NCBI GenBank assembly: GCA_920105625.2
Contig: OV050032.1
Coordinates: 17,803,856 to 17,867,855 of the forward strand
Length of the DNA: 64,000 nucleotides
Reading direction: 5' to 3'
From: Clusia tigrina
Taxonomy: Eukaryota; Arthropoda; Insecta; Diptera; Clusiidae
Shown here: piece by piece, positions 37,401-51,755 of the stretch
Layout: the number at the start of each line of letters is the position of its first letter
How positions within the stretch are numbered: position 1 is the stretch's first letter
Notes under the pieces: model-generated
The model's database searches: none
Told to the model about the DNA's origin: nothing
Seen by the model: only the letters and a program-made list of their open reading frames with translations
Position numbers and translations under genes: made by a program

Positions 37401-40400
37401 GGAAAGATGTAAGTATGCCCATACAATATGCTCCAGGAACACAGAAATTCGAAACTATATTTGGAAAAATGTGTTGAATATTAGAATACAAATTGATTAC
37501 TGAACTTTTTCTAAAGCGGTTGCCATTAACAGTTTGTATGACTTCAATGATGTAAATTCTAATTCCAAATAAACATGAAAAGTCCCCTCTAATTCACTGA
37601 TAATGTATAGACTCGTCTGTCTTGAGATTGAATAAATAATCACTATGCTACTGAAATCTTCGTAACAATTGCGAATCTCAGCATAAGAATCACGGAACAA
37701 TTGTACTTGGGTTATATGAAAATGGACAGAACTAGAAGAACTGACAATTTGATTGAAACGCAAATAGCGACACTGAAGCGGCACTTATTCAAATAATCTT
37801 GAATATGAAATAGGGGACTGCTCCAAAATGAGTTTCAGATTAAGTTGGTGTTGTCATTTAATAACGATGAATGAATATAGTTCAAGTTTTACAGTATTTT
37901 TGTGTAGTTTAAGTGAAAATAGCTTTGTGACCAATGGTTTACGGTGAGCGGGTAGAAGACCAAAACAACAATCCCCCCCAGCTATCCTTAATTGACCGTC
38001 AATATAAAACTTTTACTTATCAGCTCCCTTACTGGAGGTTCTTCCGAACAACCACCACTTAACCACACTGCTTAAAAAATATTGGATTTCCACTCAAACA
38101 CACACATACACACACACACATAGGCAGTGAGAGACAAGGAAATAGAGGGGCAAAATAACCAAATTATGGGAGCAAAGTAAAAAGTAGGATGGCAAGTTGG
38201 AGGTTGATTCAGTCGCATTTGCTACTGTGACAGTTGGTGCTGTTGCAAATTAAATTCCGCAGAAATGCACTTGCTACCATTTTTACTAGTAACTGCTCCG
38301 ATGTGGAGGTGGAAGTTGAGGATCTGAAGCTAAGGCAGAGCCACTTTCTGTCAACACACGGAGTTGATGCTGGTGTCGCTATTGCTGTGGCATTGTACGA
38401 GCGCAAGAAACAGATGCTGTCAAATATTGACAGATGTGCTTAAACAGGGAAAACTGAATTGGATTGCGAAAATTTTTAGTGCGGATACAATTTCAGCCAA
38501 GAGTGCCAGTGAATAATGAAAACTGCAAGTGACTGTAGAGACGCAGAGAACAAATAACTGGAGGGCATAATCGTAGCCACTCTCTGGAGTAGCTAGTTAC
38601 AATATTCTTCAGATTTCTGTTTGCTTAAAAACTAAAACAGAACTCTTATTAGTGCAAGAAGAACTCAGCAGGAAAAATTTTCTAGGATATCTTAGCATCT
38701 GAGAGGCTACACGTATCCGTATGGTTGGCACTGTGTCGTTCATTTATACTGGTTATCATTGTGTGACATAAGTGACATTCAAGTTCTCTTAGCTATGTAT
38801 TTTTTATAAACAGAAAGAGTGGTCTCCGACAGGTGTTCATCAAGCCGGTGGTGGAGATAGTTGAAAATTGCGCCATTCATTTTGAATGTCGTTGGTACAA
38901 AGAGCTTGGCATGCAGACTGCTGCTAAAGTTATGGAGGATTTTATAAACTTCTTTACACTGCCTATTATCATATTTTATAAATAATGCTAAGTTAGTTTA
39001 GATTTAAGTGGTTATTCAAGGCACCGAACATCGGCATGTAGAGGTTCATTCTGATACCACACTGTCTGGTTAGCCTTACTCCAGGCATTTTGAAAGTAGA
39101 ACAAATCTCTATAGATCTTTTACATTGTCGGATTTGAGATCGTCCAGGGCATTGAAAAGGCTGCACACTAATGTTTTCCACTTGCGCTTGGAGAGCACCC
39201 GACATTGACATAGTATATGGATTACTGTGTTTTCCATCCAGGGCCAGCCTGGTGTCGTGGCGGTCAAACAGACAATGAGCTGACAAGACTGCTACTACAT
39301 AGCTACTGTGTTGCATTTTTAAACCAAAAGAAGGACAGAGCTGTTTGGGCGTACTATAGGTGCTCTCCTCCCATCGTTTTTTGTTGGTATGCTCGAGAGA
39401 ATAGAGGTAATGTACTGTTTGGAGGTAACGATAGAAATTCCGGTTATGGATGCGTAAATGATGTTTGTTGGGATTGTGACACAAATTCCTAGTTGCACTG
39501 TTATACTGTTGCTAGCTGGAATCCCCCCTGTGATGATGCTGATGAGGACATTTGGTTCAAATTGTTGTTCAAGGAAGATACTTATAATTACCGAGAAACT
39601 CCCACAAACAGCTTATACGAGTAATTGTTACTCTGGGGTGGCGGTTCAGTGGACCGTGAGACATATCAGGAACGCGAATGTGTACACAACTGATGTGCTG
39701 AAACGTTCTGTTTATGTGTGTCCAGTGTTCGAGAATGCCATACAAAATAAAATAAAATAATTAAGAAGTATAAATTGAGTGGTCAATGTTCGTTCTTGAT
39801 ATTTAGAAAATTTCGGCGTTTTACTTTAAATTGTGTGTAAATCCATGTGAATTTTGAAGAGGGCCGCAAACATGCCAGTTGCTCTACTTATTTTTGACTT
39901 GCTGCATTTGAGTTTGTAACGAATCCTTTGCGAATCACAGCTGATGCATTTTATTGTAAAAATTCCTTTTCATAGAATTTCTTTGGAGTGAATATTGAAT
40001 AATGTCCATGTCGATGTCAATAGGATTACACCGAGTGTCCAAGTAATAAATTTGAAATTAGATTCCACAACATCACAGCGTACCCACATTACCACACTCA
40101 CTTCTCGCTCGCAAAGGGATTACTTATAATTCCCATTTCGAGAAATAGATTATTTCGGTCAGAATTATTCGCTCTGCCGCTCTCTCGCAGGGTATGGTGG
40201 GGAAATGGTATATTAATCACAGCTAGAAGCCTCTTTCTGTTGTTCTGTGATTTTTTTGTGAAAGTTGAATATTCGTTTTTGCAAAGCCAAAATGGCAAAT
40301 TGTGGGCGCCTGCGGAGGTGTGTATGTGTGCGGCCACATGTGCCTGTGTATGACGCCGTTAGCTTCGCATGCGTTAGTACAACACAGCACACCCCAGTTG

Positions 40401-40564
40401 GAAACTTCAATTTTAAAGACAAGATCTTCCAAGAAGTGTTCAAAGACCAAGTTTGGATATGAAGAGAAACACAGAAATATGCATACGCATGACTGTGACC
40501 ATAGATATTTATATGCGATATTTAAAGCAAATAAATAGCAACAAATTAAATAAATATAAATATA
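34496..40564. other. Gene-poor intergenic DNA
   Basis: No recognisable coding exon. Low-complexity points include CA-rich sequence near 38096-38122 and the 40-bp duplication described separately. Several 60-160-codon frames exist, but none shows a domain or family signature. Confidence 0.3.
36531..36600. repeat. 40-bp direct duplication
   Basis: The 30-bp string that starts TGTATGTATTTATTCAAGAA and ends GAATGAGCCT occurs twice at a 40-bp period without mismatch, so the duplication is recent. Confidence 0.85.
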
Positions 40565-40790
40565 TTATATGAAGTCGCTCTGTGTGGTCGAGTGGTAAGC
40601 ATGCTAGGGGCACACATAGAGGGTCAAATTTTATCCCTAGCTTGGTCTCACAAATGCTTCTTTCCGAAAAATCTTTTCCCTTCGAGTCAGAAGCCTCAGT
40701 AGCTAGTACTCATTCCCCAACCCCTTGCAGTCATAATAATATATATATGCAGTCATAATTAATTATGGTGTAACATATAATAATAATAAT
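40565..40790 (+). mobile_element. tRNA-derived SINE-like element
   Basis: The head GTGTGGTCGAGTGGTAAGC matches a pol III A box of the Ser/Leu tRNA type (GTGGYCGAGTGGTTAAG). About 30 bp later GAGGGTCAAATTTTATCC resembles a degenerate B box. The unrelated body (TACTCATTCCCCAACCCCTT) is shared with 34360-34495, and the element ends in AT-rich short repeats (ATAATAATAAT). Head, body and tail order is that of a SINE. Confidence 0.55.
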
Positions 40791-43700
40791 ATTATATGAA
40801 AGTATTCCTATTCGAATCCGTTGACGTACAAGTGTACACGGTAGGTGCATATGTGTTTATACCACCGTAATATTTGCCAGAAGGAGAATTATTTACAACA
40901 TTAGCTCTTTCGGTCACTTGTCCTCACCGCAGATCATTCAATGAAAGGCAATTTTTCCCCCCAAGCAGATATTATGTTTCAGAAAGCAGAATTACAGCAA
41001 CTATGAACCCTCCCAGGAATGGAACCTTGGCCTTCAGCTATTACATTTGTCCATACAGACAACTACTCTAACATCAGGTGTGAATTCACTGAGCAAAGTC
41101 TGTTCATGAACTGTCTCAGTCTACCGTACTCTAAACTACTGAACACATTATTGCGCCTCTTTTGTTTGGTTAAACTCCTCTCATCTATTTATGTTATTAC
41201 ATTAAGTGGTGTCATATTACATCATGGAGTCATATGATCGACACTGACATTTAGGATATTTTCTATGTACATAGCTTACAGTGTCTTGTGAACGTTCGTT
41301 TCAGACATCCCCTTTTAGCCGTATTCCGTCTATTTGTGTAAGTAAATCGGTAGTCGTCAAATTATTTTAATATGAAAGTTTTCTTTTCGAATCTGTTGAC
41401 AGACAACTTCACATATATACATATATATACATACATATATTATAAAAAGAGGTATTAAGTACTTGGCTTAAAAACATGGATAAATACTTACAGATGGACC
41501 AAATCTTCGGCAAGTTGTAATACCATAGACGCTTACTGAATAGTGAAACTGTAATTATTTATTTATAATTTAAAAGAGAGGAAAATCAAAGGGGCGAGCT
41601 AATTAGAGGTAGAGTGGGATAATGAAGAGTTAATATACAAATGACTAACTCGCGCTACACACAACATGTGTACGGTCAGCCAGACAAGTATTCGACTCGT
41701 CCATGAAGACATCAGCGAATGGTCTTGCAAGTCGAATGGCTAATTTGTTTGAAATGGTATTCAACGACCACTATAGAAATGCACCGATCCATTACGCACA
41801 ACAGAGTAAAGTCTTTAAACCGTCTTCAAAGATGATTAAATCCATTTCCAACTGGGACCCCCTTCGGTCTGCTGAACTTCAAAGGAATTACAAAACCAAT
41901 TTATTTACATATGTATCGTACGGCTGTTTTGTAAAAGTTCGATGTCTGCAAGAGTGGTTTAAGTTAGATTAACACTTTGCAAATTTGATATAAACATTTG
42001 CCATCAGTCTTTCTTTATAACGTCCCACAATATGAAATTTATTTAATAAATTGAGTTTGAGTACGGCATATGCTCGAAACGCTTGTGGTGAGCCTGCCAT
42101 TAAAGCAATTTGCCAGGCAGCTGTTGAGAGCAAATACAAACTGTCATGTACATCAATAGCCATTATTTAAAACCGCCTTCCTTCGTTCGTCGTCCTTCGT
42201 CAGCGCGGCTGTCCTGCGACCGATTTGCTCTTTTCATCTACATTTGTTTTTACATTTCTTTTCACCATTCACGAGTCATTGTGCAAGCCCTGTCGCTTCA
42301 ATGCTTCTATTTTTCTTCTTTTTCTCTTTGATATTATTTAAATATAAGTTGAAAAGAAGGCTTTAAACGTTCACACAAATCACATGATTTTATTTTTTAA
42401 AAATTTTGTTTCATCTTCATAATGAATGGACACATAAAAGATAGTGACACACAAGAAGAGTTATGGTACAAGTAATTTGATTGAGCTTAGCACAGCACAT
42501 CACTACGTAATGAAATGCAACACCGCATATTGTACAAGCACAGGTTGAGAAGGAGCAGGTGCTCCTGCCGCACTTGCCACATATAGATGGCTCACAGTAA
42601 GTTATGCTCTATATCGGGGTACCCCATAAGTGTGAGATTATAATTGGTTGATATGGAATTGGATTGCCATAAATTCCATCAGTGATTTGAATTTGAATAT
42701 GTGGCTGCTTAGTGCCGTTGGGGCCGCTTTATAGTCGTATTTTATTAGTCTCCTGTAGAACTGATTTTAACTTTGTTTAGTTTCAATTATTTTATAAAGG
42801 TTTGCCGTTTCTATTCTCTTGTTTATATGGGGCTAGGCTTCTGTTGCCGCTGGCTTTGGAGTATACATATCTGCTGTTGGGCTCGTACAATTCTAAAATA
42901 TTTTCGGTTCTTTTGAGCGGTTGCCAGATCGATTTTACTTTAATATTTTATAAAGAATATTTCCATAATTCTCAACTTTATACAATAAATGTTTGAAATG
43001 TAAGACCGATTAATTGTACTTAAGTAATTTTTGTGCATTGCCACATGAAATGATGCGTCAGCAATTGTGGTTTGCTTACATGAATATACGAGTATACACA
43101 TGCATGGCTAGCGGTTCTGACCACACTTCGTGGCTAGTACGTGGCAGCGATATGCCTTAATTATACTCGCATGAGTATGAGACGACGGATTTCATGGATT
43201 GTGGCCTTAAGATTGAGCCGCATACAATGAAAGTGGGTGCCGTCTCGCTGGATACGTTGCACTGTATGTCATATTCATACAGTAAAGGGTGCTGCAATGC
43301 CAAGGCCATAGTCAGCATGTGTTTTCACGACCGTGTATGAGTACATATATTTACCAGTACCGGTCAATGTGTGCATGTGTGGAGAGAAAACGCGCCTACC
43401 AAGGTGTGAAATATCCACTTAATTGCACTTCACTTGTATTGCAGGTTTGCTGTACGGATAGGATGGCTGAGGCATTATGTAACTTATATTATGTGTGTAC
43501 GCATACTACAGCGTTGTGACCATGTTTAATTAAAATTTAATATTTTCGGAAATTAAGATCTCATTTCAAGCCATGGAGTGAACTGAAATAATATTTTTAT
43601 CATAAATTTATGTGCTAATTTCCCGCTCTATTTTGCTTAGCTAACTATTTTTATTGATGATGAGTTTTATTGAGTGAACGTGTGTCCACGAAAGCGATGG

Positions 43701-44639
43701 TTTGACGTAACAGTTTATGTATATACTTGTAATCACCACTAGACGATGCCTTTAAGTACAAGCAGTAATATAGAAAAACACAAATTTTTTTGTAAACAAA
43801 ATTTATTCAAGACAAATTATTTTTAAACATTATCCACAAGTAGTGCATTTACTTATGGAGTAAGTGTAACTAAAAACAATGTGAGTGTTAACAGCACAGC
43901 TTTATGTGGCCGCCTACGGCGATTAGGGGGAAGAATATCATGGAAAAAATAACCATTACTGCAATAGAAGCACAGTTTCAACAGGCTTGATAATTAATCA
44001 AATTCAGTTCCATTTGCCTACTACGCAGTTATGCATGCTAGTATCTCATTGAATAAAGATTATGCGAACATGGTTTGGCCCACAAAAAGCCGCATACAAA
44101 AGCAGTTGCCATATGCCAAATGCAGAAACACACGCGCAAAAAGCACAGCCCCCGGACTATGCGACAAAATCTGATAATTTATTAGAGAATCGCCGTGATT
44201 GAATAATAATTTGTGTGAGAGTACTGGCCGTGGCAACAGAACTGCACGCAAGACAACCAAGCCGCATAATGCAGCATTTGCATTACCAAAAAATACGACA
44301 AAAACCGACAAAAAAGGTGAAAACTGTCGAGAATTGACACTTACACAAGTGATACTTCTCACACAAACCAAACAAACATTTGAGAATGAAGTACAAGTGT
44401 TTCATCTTTGGAAATGCTCGTGGGCAAGAAAAACATTACCTAGAAAGACACGACTATTTGCATACATCACAAACACTTTGTATTTTGTATCGGCATAGAA
44501 AATATATTTGTAACGGCCAAAAAGAGCCGTGCTAGGTATGGACCTGTATGTATGTATATTATATATCAGTATCACTTTTTGAGTCCATTTAAGGATGTTC
44601 GCCCCACTGTGCTCACTTTTTTTATACAGCATATCCCAA
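40791..44639. other. Intergenic
   Basis: No gene recognised. A (TA/CATA) tract lies near 41408-41440. The frame at 41703-41972 (89 codons) has a somewhat protein-like composition but no family match. Confidence 0.3.
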
Positions 44640-44689
44640 GAAAAGAAGGAGATATTGAGCTCAACTTTAACATATAGATACTCACTCAG

Positions 44690-46027
44690 ATATAGAACTC
44701 ACTATAAAAAGCCACACCAAATACTTAGGTGAAATAGTAGACAGTAAGCTTTCATGGAAGCTCAATGTGAAGAAGAAGAAAAGGTTAAAGAAAGCCAATA
44801 ACGCTCTCAATGCTTGCAAAACGATGGTTGGATGCACTTGGGGCCTCTCTCCTTCTCTGATGCATTGGTGCTACACAGCCATAGCAAGCCCTATTTTACT
44901 CTACGGTATTTTGGTGTGGTGGAATGCTGTTAGGAAGAAAACTTACTGCATACCTATGGAAATTTACCCCTAATCAAACTCTTTGCGGAAAGCCTTGTGG
45001 CAAAATCTGCGGGAAGGTTGATGGCCACTAAACAATTCTCTCTCCGATCCTTCTGTCATAGCTCTGTAGGTCGATGTCTCACGGTCAACACTGACTATGT
45101 GACTCCTATTCTTAGCCTGCGGAAACAATAAAAACAACTAATGAAAAGGAGGGATGGCATAGAAGCATGAATGATAAATGCAAAACCTTCAACCTATTGA
45201 CGGATGGCTCGAAGATGGAGGACCGTGTTGGAGCAGGTGACTACTGCCCCGAACTAGATATCAAATAGGCGTTCAGGCTACCAAACTACTGCAGCATTTT
45301 TCAAGGAGAAGTTTTTGCAGCGTGGAAATCTGCAGAGCTCGCCTGCATAGCAGAAACTACGAAGTCCACAATAAACTTCTACATATATAGTCAAGCTGCG
45401 ATCAAAGCTATAACTTCATGCTGTGCATCTTCCAGAAATCTTCTGCAATGCAAGGCAGCAATGGAAAAACTGGCCACCAATCGGAAGCTACATATCTACT
45501 GGGTGCCAGGGCATAAGAATATAGAAGGAAACCAGAGTGTGGATGCCATTGCGGAATCTTACTACCAACCGAGCAAGTAAGTAACGTACTGATGCCTCTA
45601 CGAATGATCAATAGCTGTATTGAAGATGACATGATGAGAAAGGTGAAAGAACGGTGGAGTACTGACACATGTAAAATCGCAAAGCTCATGTGCAAACCAT
45701 ACGGCACTCAGACCAAATCGATACTCACAGGTCACTGTCTAACGGGGTACACGCTAAAAGGATGAGACTCACAAACAACAATGAATGTAGGAAATATGGG
45801 GAGCAAGGTACAAGAGAAACTCTGGAGCATCTACTATGCCAATGCCCCGCAATATCGAAAACGCGCTTAACATTTCATAGGGATAGGTTCGCTCTTAAGA
45901 TTTGCTAAGAGCGTCTCTCTGTTTAACGATTCATACTACAGCTCTTAAATGGATATCCATCTGGCACCGCAAAGGACCTTGCAGGTCTATAAGTGACCTT
46001 CACGGCTGGCCAGTGTGTCCTAACCTA
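44690..46027 (+). mobile_element. Decayed non-LTR retrotransposon, 3' half with RNase H (I/R1/LOA type)
   Basis: Plus-strand pieces in element order. The end of the RT is SHTKYLGEIVDSKLSWKLNV followed by SPILLYGILVWWNAV (44700-44935). The RNase H active-site regions are LTDGSKMEDRVGAG (about 45198-45240) and LHIYWVPGHKNIEGN (about 45490-45535). The C-terminal motif RETLEHLLCQCPA is at about 45815-45855. The 3' end carries TAACCTAAC, common in this group. Many stops and frameshifts make it inactive. The fragment at 12305 is from the same or a sister family. Confidence 0.8.
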
Positions 46028-49000
46028 ACATATAGATGGGGTTGAACACTTGGATGAGATGTCTGTTTTTTGGGTCAGATAGAGTCAATCACACTCCAAC
46101 TTCTAAAACAGTTTTGACGACACATTTCAAGATCCCAAAGAATTTGCTGAAATTTTATATGAAGTCGGGTGTCATCACTTATTTAAGCTGGGAAAAATTT
46201 TTAGATAATGGAACCATCAACATGCCCACTTTAAGTACTTTTATGTGCTTAAAACATATTAAGAACTAAAACAGAAAAGTTTGATGAAAATACAGCTAAG
46301 CTTGTTTAGTTGAATAAAACCACTTCTTATGAAGTCAGGGAGCTAGGAACCTCACCAATAGACAGCATTGTTAAGAATACACAACATCATGTCATTCTTT
46401 AAATTGAATTTGTATCCAGATTTAAATCTACTCCCATTATTGTAAAATTAATAAAGAAAACAATACAGTCAGACAAAAGACGCAGGTCTGTAGAGTATTT
46501 GTTATAGTTGCTTCGACAGACTATACACAAAATCTCGATTGGCAAAAGCTCTATGGAAAAGACGCAGTACCACTCCACTCTATGGCCGTCACTACGGGTA
46601 TATCAATATCCGAGGAATTGTGTAGATTGTGATAAGGTTGTGTCAGCTAAACTACGACGTGGCAGTCCCTGTATTAATATAGTCGAACTATATGAGAAAC
46701 AAAGTTCGTCGATCGCAGAAAACAAAGTATGAGTATAATAATTGATTTTCTTATTTAGTGGCAAATACCATTCCACTAATGGGGGTCATATTGGGTGGGC
46801 GAATGGGAGCTTTCTATTGTTGAAGATTGATTAAAATTCTCTTTCACGGACTGTTCATATACAAGCAAATGCCCTTAAGGTCAAAATTGGGATTTGCTCC
46901 ATATACTCATGCATGCATGCATACCCTCTTGTTTGTATGAAGGCAGCGAATTTGATGCATACAACTTTTGCTAACAAGGAATAAATTGCTCCGACTGGGA
47001 GGTGGGCTCATTTACATTGTTGAGAGTATTTTCGGACTATTGACGAGAGTGCGCTCAGAAGGATGTTTGTTGAATTCGCACAAACATGCATACGAATGCA
47101 AGGCTGACTGATAATTTGGATCGAATCGAAACTGGTTAGGAACGATGTTAATTGGAATAGGTATTTAAGCCAATGCACAGTTTCTTAAGTCCAATAGCAT
47201 TAGTCATGATGCTGTGCACTTGCTCTTGTGGCATTTTAATACGAACATTGTGTAGGATTTCTGGTCGGCTAAGTTAACATCTCAGCAGTGGTGATACGAA
47301 AGCACCGTAATGGATGATATTCAACATTAGAGATTACATATGTTCTGGAAAATATTCGTCCTCTTGCTCGTTGTAAACTCCCGCTCAAATTTAAATAGAA
47401 ATACCTGAGTATTGGGAATAGCTAATAGAGCAGCGAAGGAGTTTCTGCAAATATTTTGTCCTAATTTGAAGGAAAAGAGAGGCAGAGAGAGAGAGGGAAA
47501 TAAATGCAATTATTCAGAGAAATAGATTGGTATTACCATCTTGGAATATATATGAGGAATTAATAAGATTCAATATTCATCAGCCTGATGTCAAACTAGA
47601 CTCTTCGTATAGAAAACTATATAAGGAGAATATATTGTAATTCAACTGCAATCCCTCTTAAAATTTTTAATGGTTAACAGTTTGTTCAGTGAAACTTTCC
47701 GTTTAAAAAGAATTTCCTTGCGAAGACTTTAAACCAAAAATTGAAGCAATATCTCCGAAATGAAACAAACACAATCCAAAAGAAAGGGGAAACGAAACGC
47801 ATGACTTTCAAACCGAGTTTCATCGGCACAGTTACGAGTAGCAGCGGTCGGCGAAACTGAAGCATTTGTACTCCGCTTTGTGGTGCAGTTGACTGCACAA
47901 TTCGATAATCCTATCTTTGATTTAGTAGTAGTGACCTGAATACCCGTGGCAACGGGGCTAGGCCGGCGTTGGTTAGGGGAGCATTTGCGTATTTTTGGGG
48001 CAATTCGAAATATGGATTTTATATACTCATGGACACAGGCAGCTTGGCAAAGCTAAACAAATGCCAATGACTTACATCAACCCAAAAATAAAGCAAAATT
48101 TCAAGTGCATAAATTCAAAGTGCACAGAAACATGAACAACAACAATTACAAGAGAGCAACAAACATTTTTAAAATGGAAAGTGAAAATCGCTTGGACAAA
48201 GCACTGTGCTATGCTCCCAGTTTCATAGCGCTGCCGTTGCGTTATCAATGTTCACCGAGGACAACGTGCCTCACGTTCGGCGAAATCGCAGTTTGTACGG
48301 AGATTATACTTAAAACAGAAGCCATTGCTATTTCTGTAGTATTTGGAAGAAATTGTGACCACACTCATGCATGTTGGAGCGCATAAAATATTGTGCGTAT
48401 TTAAAAAAAATTAATTCTAATGAAAGTAAAATAGATGGATCTAAAAACACATTTCCATGAATAGCATTTTAATTGAATGCAAATTTGTTGAAAACTTCTA
48501 TATTGCCACACAAAATTCCTAAAGTTCTTCGGTGCCTCACATCAAGTAGCATGCTGCCAGGGCCACCAAACGCATTAATAAAGCTCTAACCAACGCCGGA
48601 TGAGCTGGGAAGGGAGCATGGTGATAGCCCAATACTACCCAACCCAACGTTCACCTAAGACCTTGGAAGAAATTGACAAGCTGAGTAAAAGGAAAACGCA
48701 CACAAGAAGAAAGAAAGCAACGAGGCATGGAAGCGCATTGATTGAGCATTTGGTTTGCTGGTATCATTTGCTTTGTTTGATGCCGGAATTGAGCTAATTC
48801 TGAATGACACTCATTGCGCTGAATTAAATATTACTTCCGCTTTAGCTGACACCAGCACCAGGACTGGTTGTCGCAATGGCAACCGTTACAATGGGAAGCG
48901 GCCACTTCAAAATCGAGTGCCGTGCATCCAGTGGCGTACTTCGCTTTAAGTAATCAGCTAGCTCTCTTATGACGCACAAAAAAATATGAGACTTGTAAGT

Positions 49001-49723
49001 TGTCTAAAGACATCAAGTTATGGCCAGGGCGGCATTCTTAGCAGCTGCCTAAGGCGCAAAATTTTGGAGGATCCGCCCCGCGTATCCGTCATATAAATAT
49101 TATTTGCGCTTTGAAGGTTCTCATACAGACTCCTTGTAAATGCTTTTTAACGTCTATGCCACAATGATTGTCATCGGTCTTTGTTAGCAGAGCAGAGCCA
49201 AACAAGCGCATCACGCTTTTTGCATATTATGAGTGAAGAACAATTTTAATTAAATTTGTACGCATCTTAAATATCAAACAAAAGCCGCCCCACAAACAGC
49301 TCCGCGAAGAAAATATTTGAACTCTAGTTATGCCCAAACATTTTATGGGGATCATTGCCTGGAAACCGTTGGCAAACATTTTAATAAAGTTTTCCCTTTT
49401 CATTTCCGCGGGAAAACGATTAAAACGGGATTTGTTTACATCGCGCAGGGTGCAGAATACAAGGGCAGCAGCATCAAAGCATATTGACAGGCCATTGGAG
49501 CACATGACTCAAGTGTTTGCTTTCATTATCTTTTAGTGAATTTAATTTGAGGAGATATTGGGAACTCAGCAGAAGCAGAATCATCAGAAGAAGGGATCTG
49601 TGTAAAGGCAAATGCGAGTCAGCTGATATTGGAAATACAAGTAGCTGTAAGCGGTGGCTGTAGTAGACGATAGGAGTCGAAAATTTAGGACCACATCTGG
49701 CATTATCATATTGGATTTTCGCT
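46028..49723. other. Intergenic
   Basis: No recognisable exon or repeat. Short GA-rich and CATGC-rich low-complexity tracts occur near 47475-47500 and 46908-46922. Confidence 0.3.
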
Positions 49724-51632
49724 GTGATTACTGAAAATAAAGAAAGTTTGTTTGAGCAATTAAAATCAGTGGACCTCTCCGCTGAAAGCGAAAATGTGGG
49801 TAAGGAGCAATTCTTAATTAGAAATCCCGACTACACAACAAATACGGCTCAAGAGCAAAATTCACGTGGCGATGACGATGCAAGCATAAAAGTATTGCTG
49901 AAAGAATTTGACTGCATTTTTGATGATTTAAAGGGTATTTCTTATTAATTCATCAATAGCAGGATGGGGAATAATAACTGTTATTTGAGCTGCACAAATC
50001 ACGTATAGATGCGTACAATATATACAAGAAGAGGATTTGAAAAGAGCAGTCTCACATCTTGGTCTACGCATTGAATTTCGTGAAAATTTGTTCGCTTGGA
50101 GAAAACAAAAGGTACATAAAACAATGTCTGTCGTGGTAAAATGATGTTTCTGTTCTGTTTCGAAATGATGACGAAACAATGTCCGTGCCATGTAAAGTGA
50201 TTGACTGGCTAAAATGCGATTGAGTGATTGACTGGCTAAAGAGATACGCAGAGTAAATCTTCTGGATCATATTCAACACACGCCTCACTTTGTGCAAGGT
50301 TTCTCAAGAAGATGAGATCTTAATGAATTATTATTTATTAATAACCTTCAATTATATTGTGTCAAAACAAGGATTTGACGGCTTTGCTGAAGCAGACATC
50401 CAAAGAAATTAACATATTGGAATACTATAAGCAAAATAACGCTGATATAATGAGTATAATCGCTGAAGAAGTCGTTTTAAATAATATTACTCTTAAAGCG
50501 AATGATTTTTTACCTTTGATAGACGAGATTTGTTCAATTTTTCCTACCGAAACAGATGGTGAGATAATCTTTGCATAATATTGTCTGTATTTTTAGGGAA
50601 TTCTATTTTTTATGGAATCAATGAAAACTTTGTAAAAACTGAAAATCAATTGTTGTAAATCTAATTGAAAAACGAATTCCATGAAAGCTTGAATCTGTTA
50701 CAGCCCTCCTTTATACAACACGAATAATCTGAAAATATGACTTCAGCAGTTGAAATAGATGATCAATTTATCGCTTTGAGCTTGAAAACTTCATTAAGCA
50801 GAGCTACTGCTGACTGGAGCGAAATTTGTGATAAGTGGAAAAAAGCTTTCATTTTAGACAAAGAGATTTCAAGACCATGAAATGCAATGGATTTTTGCAA
50901 TCCTGTCCGAAACTAGCGGATTCGAGGGCGGCTGATTTGATAATTGCTCACATTTTCTTAAAACTCTTTTTAATAAACTTTTAAATTTCAGATAAAAATT
51001 GATTTTAATATTATGTTGCCGAAAAAGGAACATTTACTTTATTCGAAATGGGAAATATTTAAGGAACGAGTTCTGCGTTTTTATGAAATTGCTATCCATT
51101 ACGATTATTGTAGCAGGTGAAGTTATCAACCAATAATGGTATGATTAAAGCTACAAATTTTTGTCATGCATATTTAATATATATATTATTTATTATTCGA
51201 TTAGACATTAAAGCAGTTTTGCCATCTGCTGCAAGATTCAAAATCGATGCAGGAAAGCGCAATAAAAAAGCTACTCTAGTAGATTCCCATGAAAATGTTG
51301 TTTTGCAGCTGGCTTCAATTAACGACTACCAGGGAAAGGTTAATGACACCATTACAAATATTATTCCGTTAACTCTGCAGCCATTTCTTGTAGTCGAGGG
51401 ATCACTTAATACAGACATTAAGGGGTATTACGTTTATTTTGATACCATTTTATATAAATTTAACTCGTTTATAGTAAGCTTAAATGTATGTTTCAAAATT
51501 TATCAAATATTTTCTCTAAAATACCCCGAAGCGTGCCAGTATTCTTTTGGCTTCTTACACAAGAATACTCGTATTTTTTTTAAAGTAATACCGTTTACAA
51601 TTCTAAATCACCAAACATTATTCGTCTTGTAA
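49724..51632 (+). pseudogene. Broken multi-piece gene of an uncharacterised insect-amplified family
   Basis: Successive plus-strand blocks follow the order of a family, found in many copies in aphids and other insects, whose proteins contain LLDILKR..., IVNLFPTE..., FLKSWPKLADPRA..., IDFDLLFP... and a C-terminal ...CFKxFxxLxLEYP... region. The blocks are LTALLKQTSKEINILEYYKQ and LIDEICSIFPTE (50370-50560), TADWSEICDKWKKAF (about 50807), FLQSCPKLADSRAADLII (about 50893-50947), MLPKKEHLLYSKWEIFKERV (51013-51073), then AVLPSAARFKIDAGKR, TLQPFLVVEGSLNTD, CFKIYQIFSLKYPEACQ (51200-51540). Some gaps may be short introns (for example an acceptor TTTCAG at about 50993), but at least one frameshift lies near 50875. 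A frame at 49724-49948 may be its N terminus. The family comparison is from memory. Function is unknown. Confidence 0.5.
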
Positions 51633-51662
51633 GTTATTTGAAAAATAATTAGTGATTACCGA

Positions 51663-51755
51663 AATGCATTCTTGCTTTCGTTGTCTTAAAAATTTCGCTG
51701 AATCTAAACAACTAATTTGTCACTTGAAAGTTGACCACTTAATGTCCACTAGTTT
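51663..51755 (+). pseudogene. C2H2 zinc-finger fragment
   Basis: One frame reads MHSCFRCLKNFAESKQLICH then LKVDH: Cys-x2-Cys-x12-His-x4-His, a single classical finger. It follows the preceding gene by about 30 bp, and stops appear soon after. In insect copies of the related families a C2H2-bearing ORF is often present, so it may belong to the same element or gene. Confidence 0.45.

Noticed and set aside
38993..39484. 163-codon minus-strand frame
   Set aside because: Although long, it has no domain or family signature and competes with similar frames on the other strand. I considered a retrotransposon origin but found no motif.
41703..41972. 89-codon plus-strand frame as a gene exon
   Set aside because: No family resemblance and no consistent splice sites on either side.
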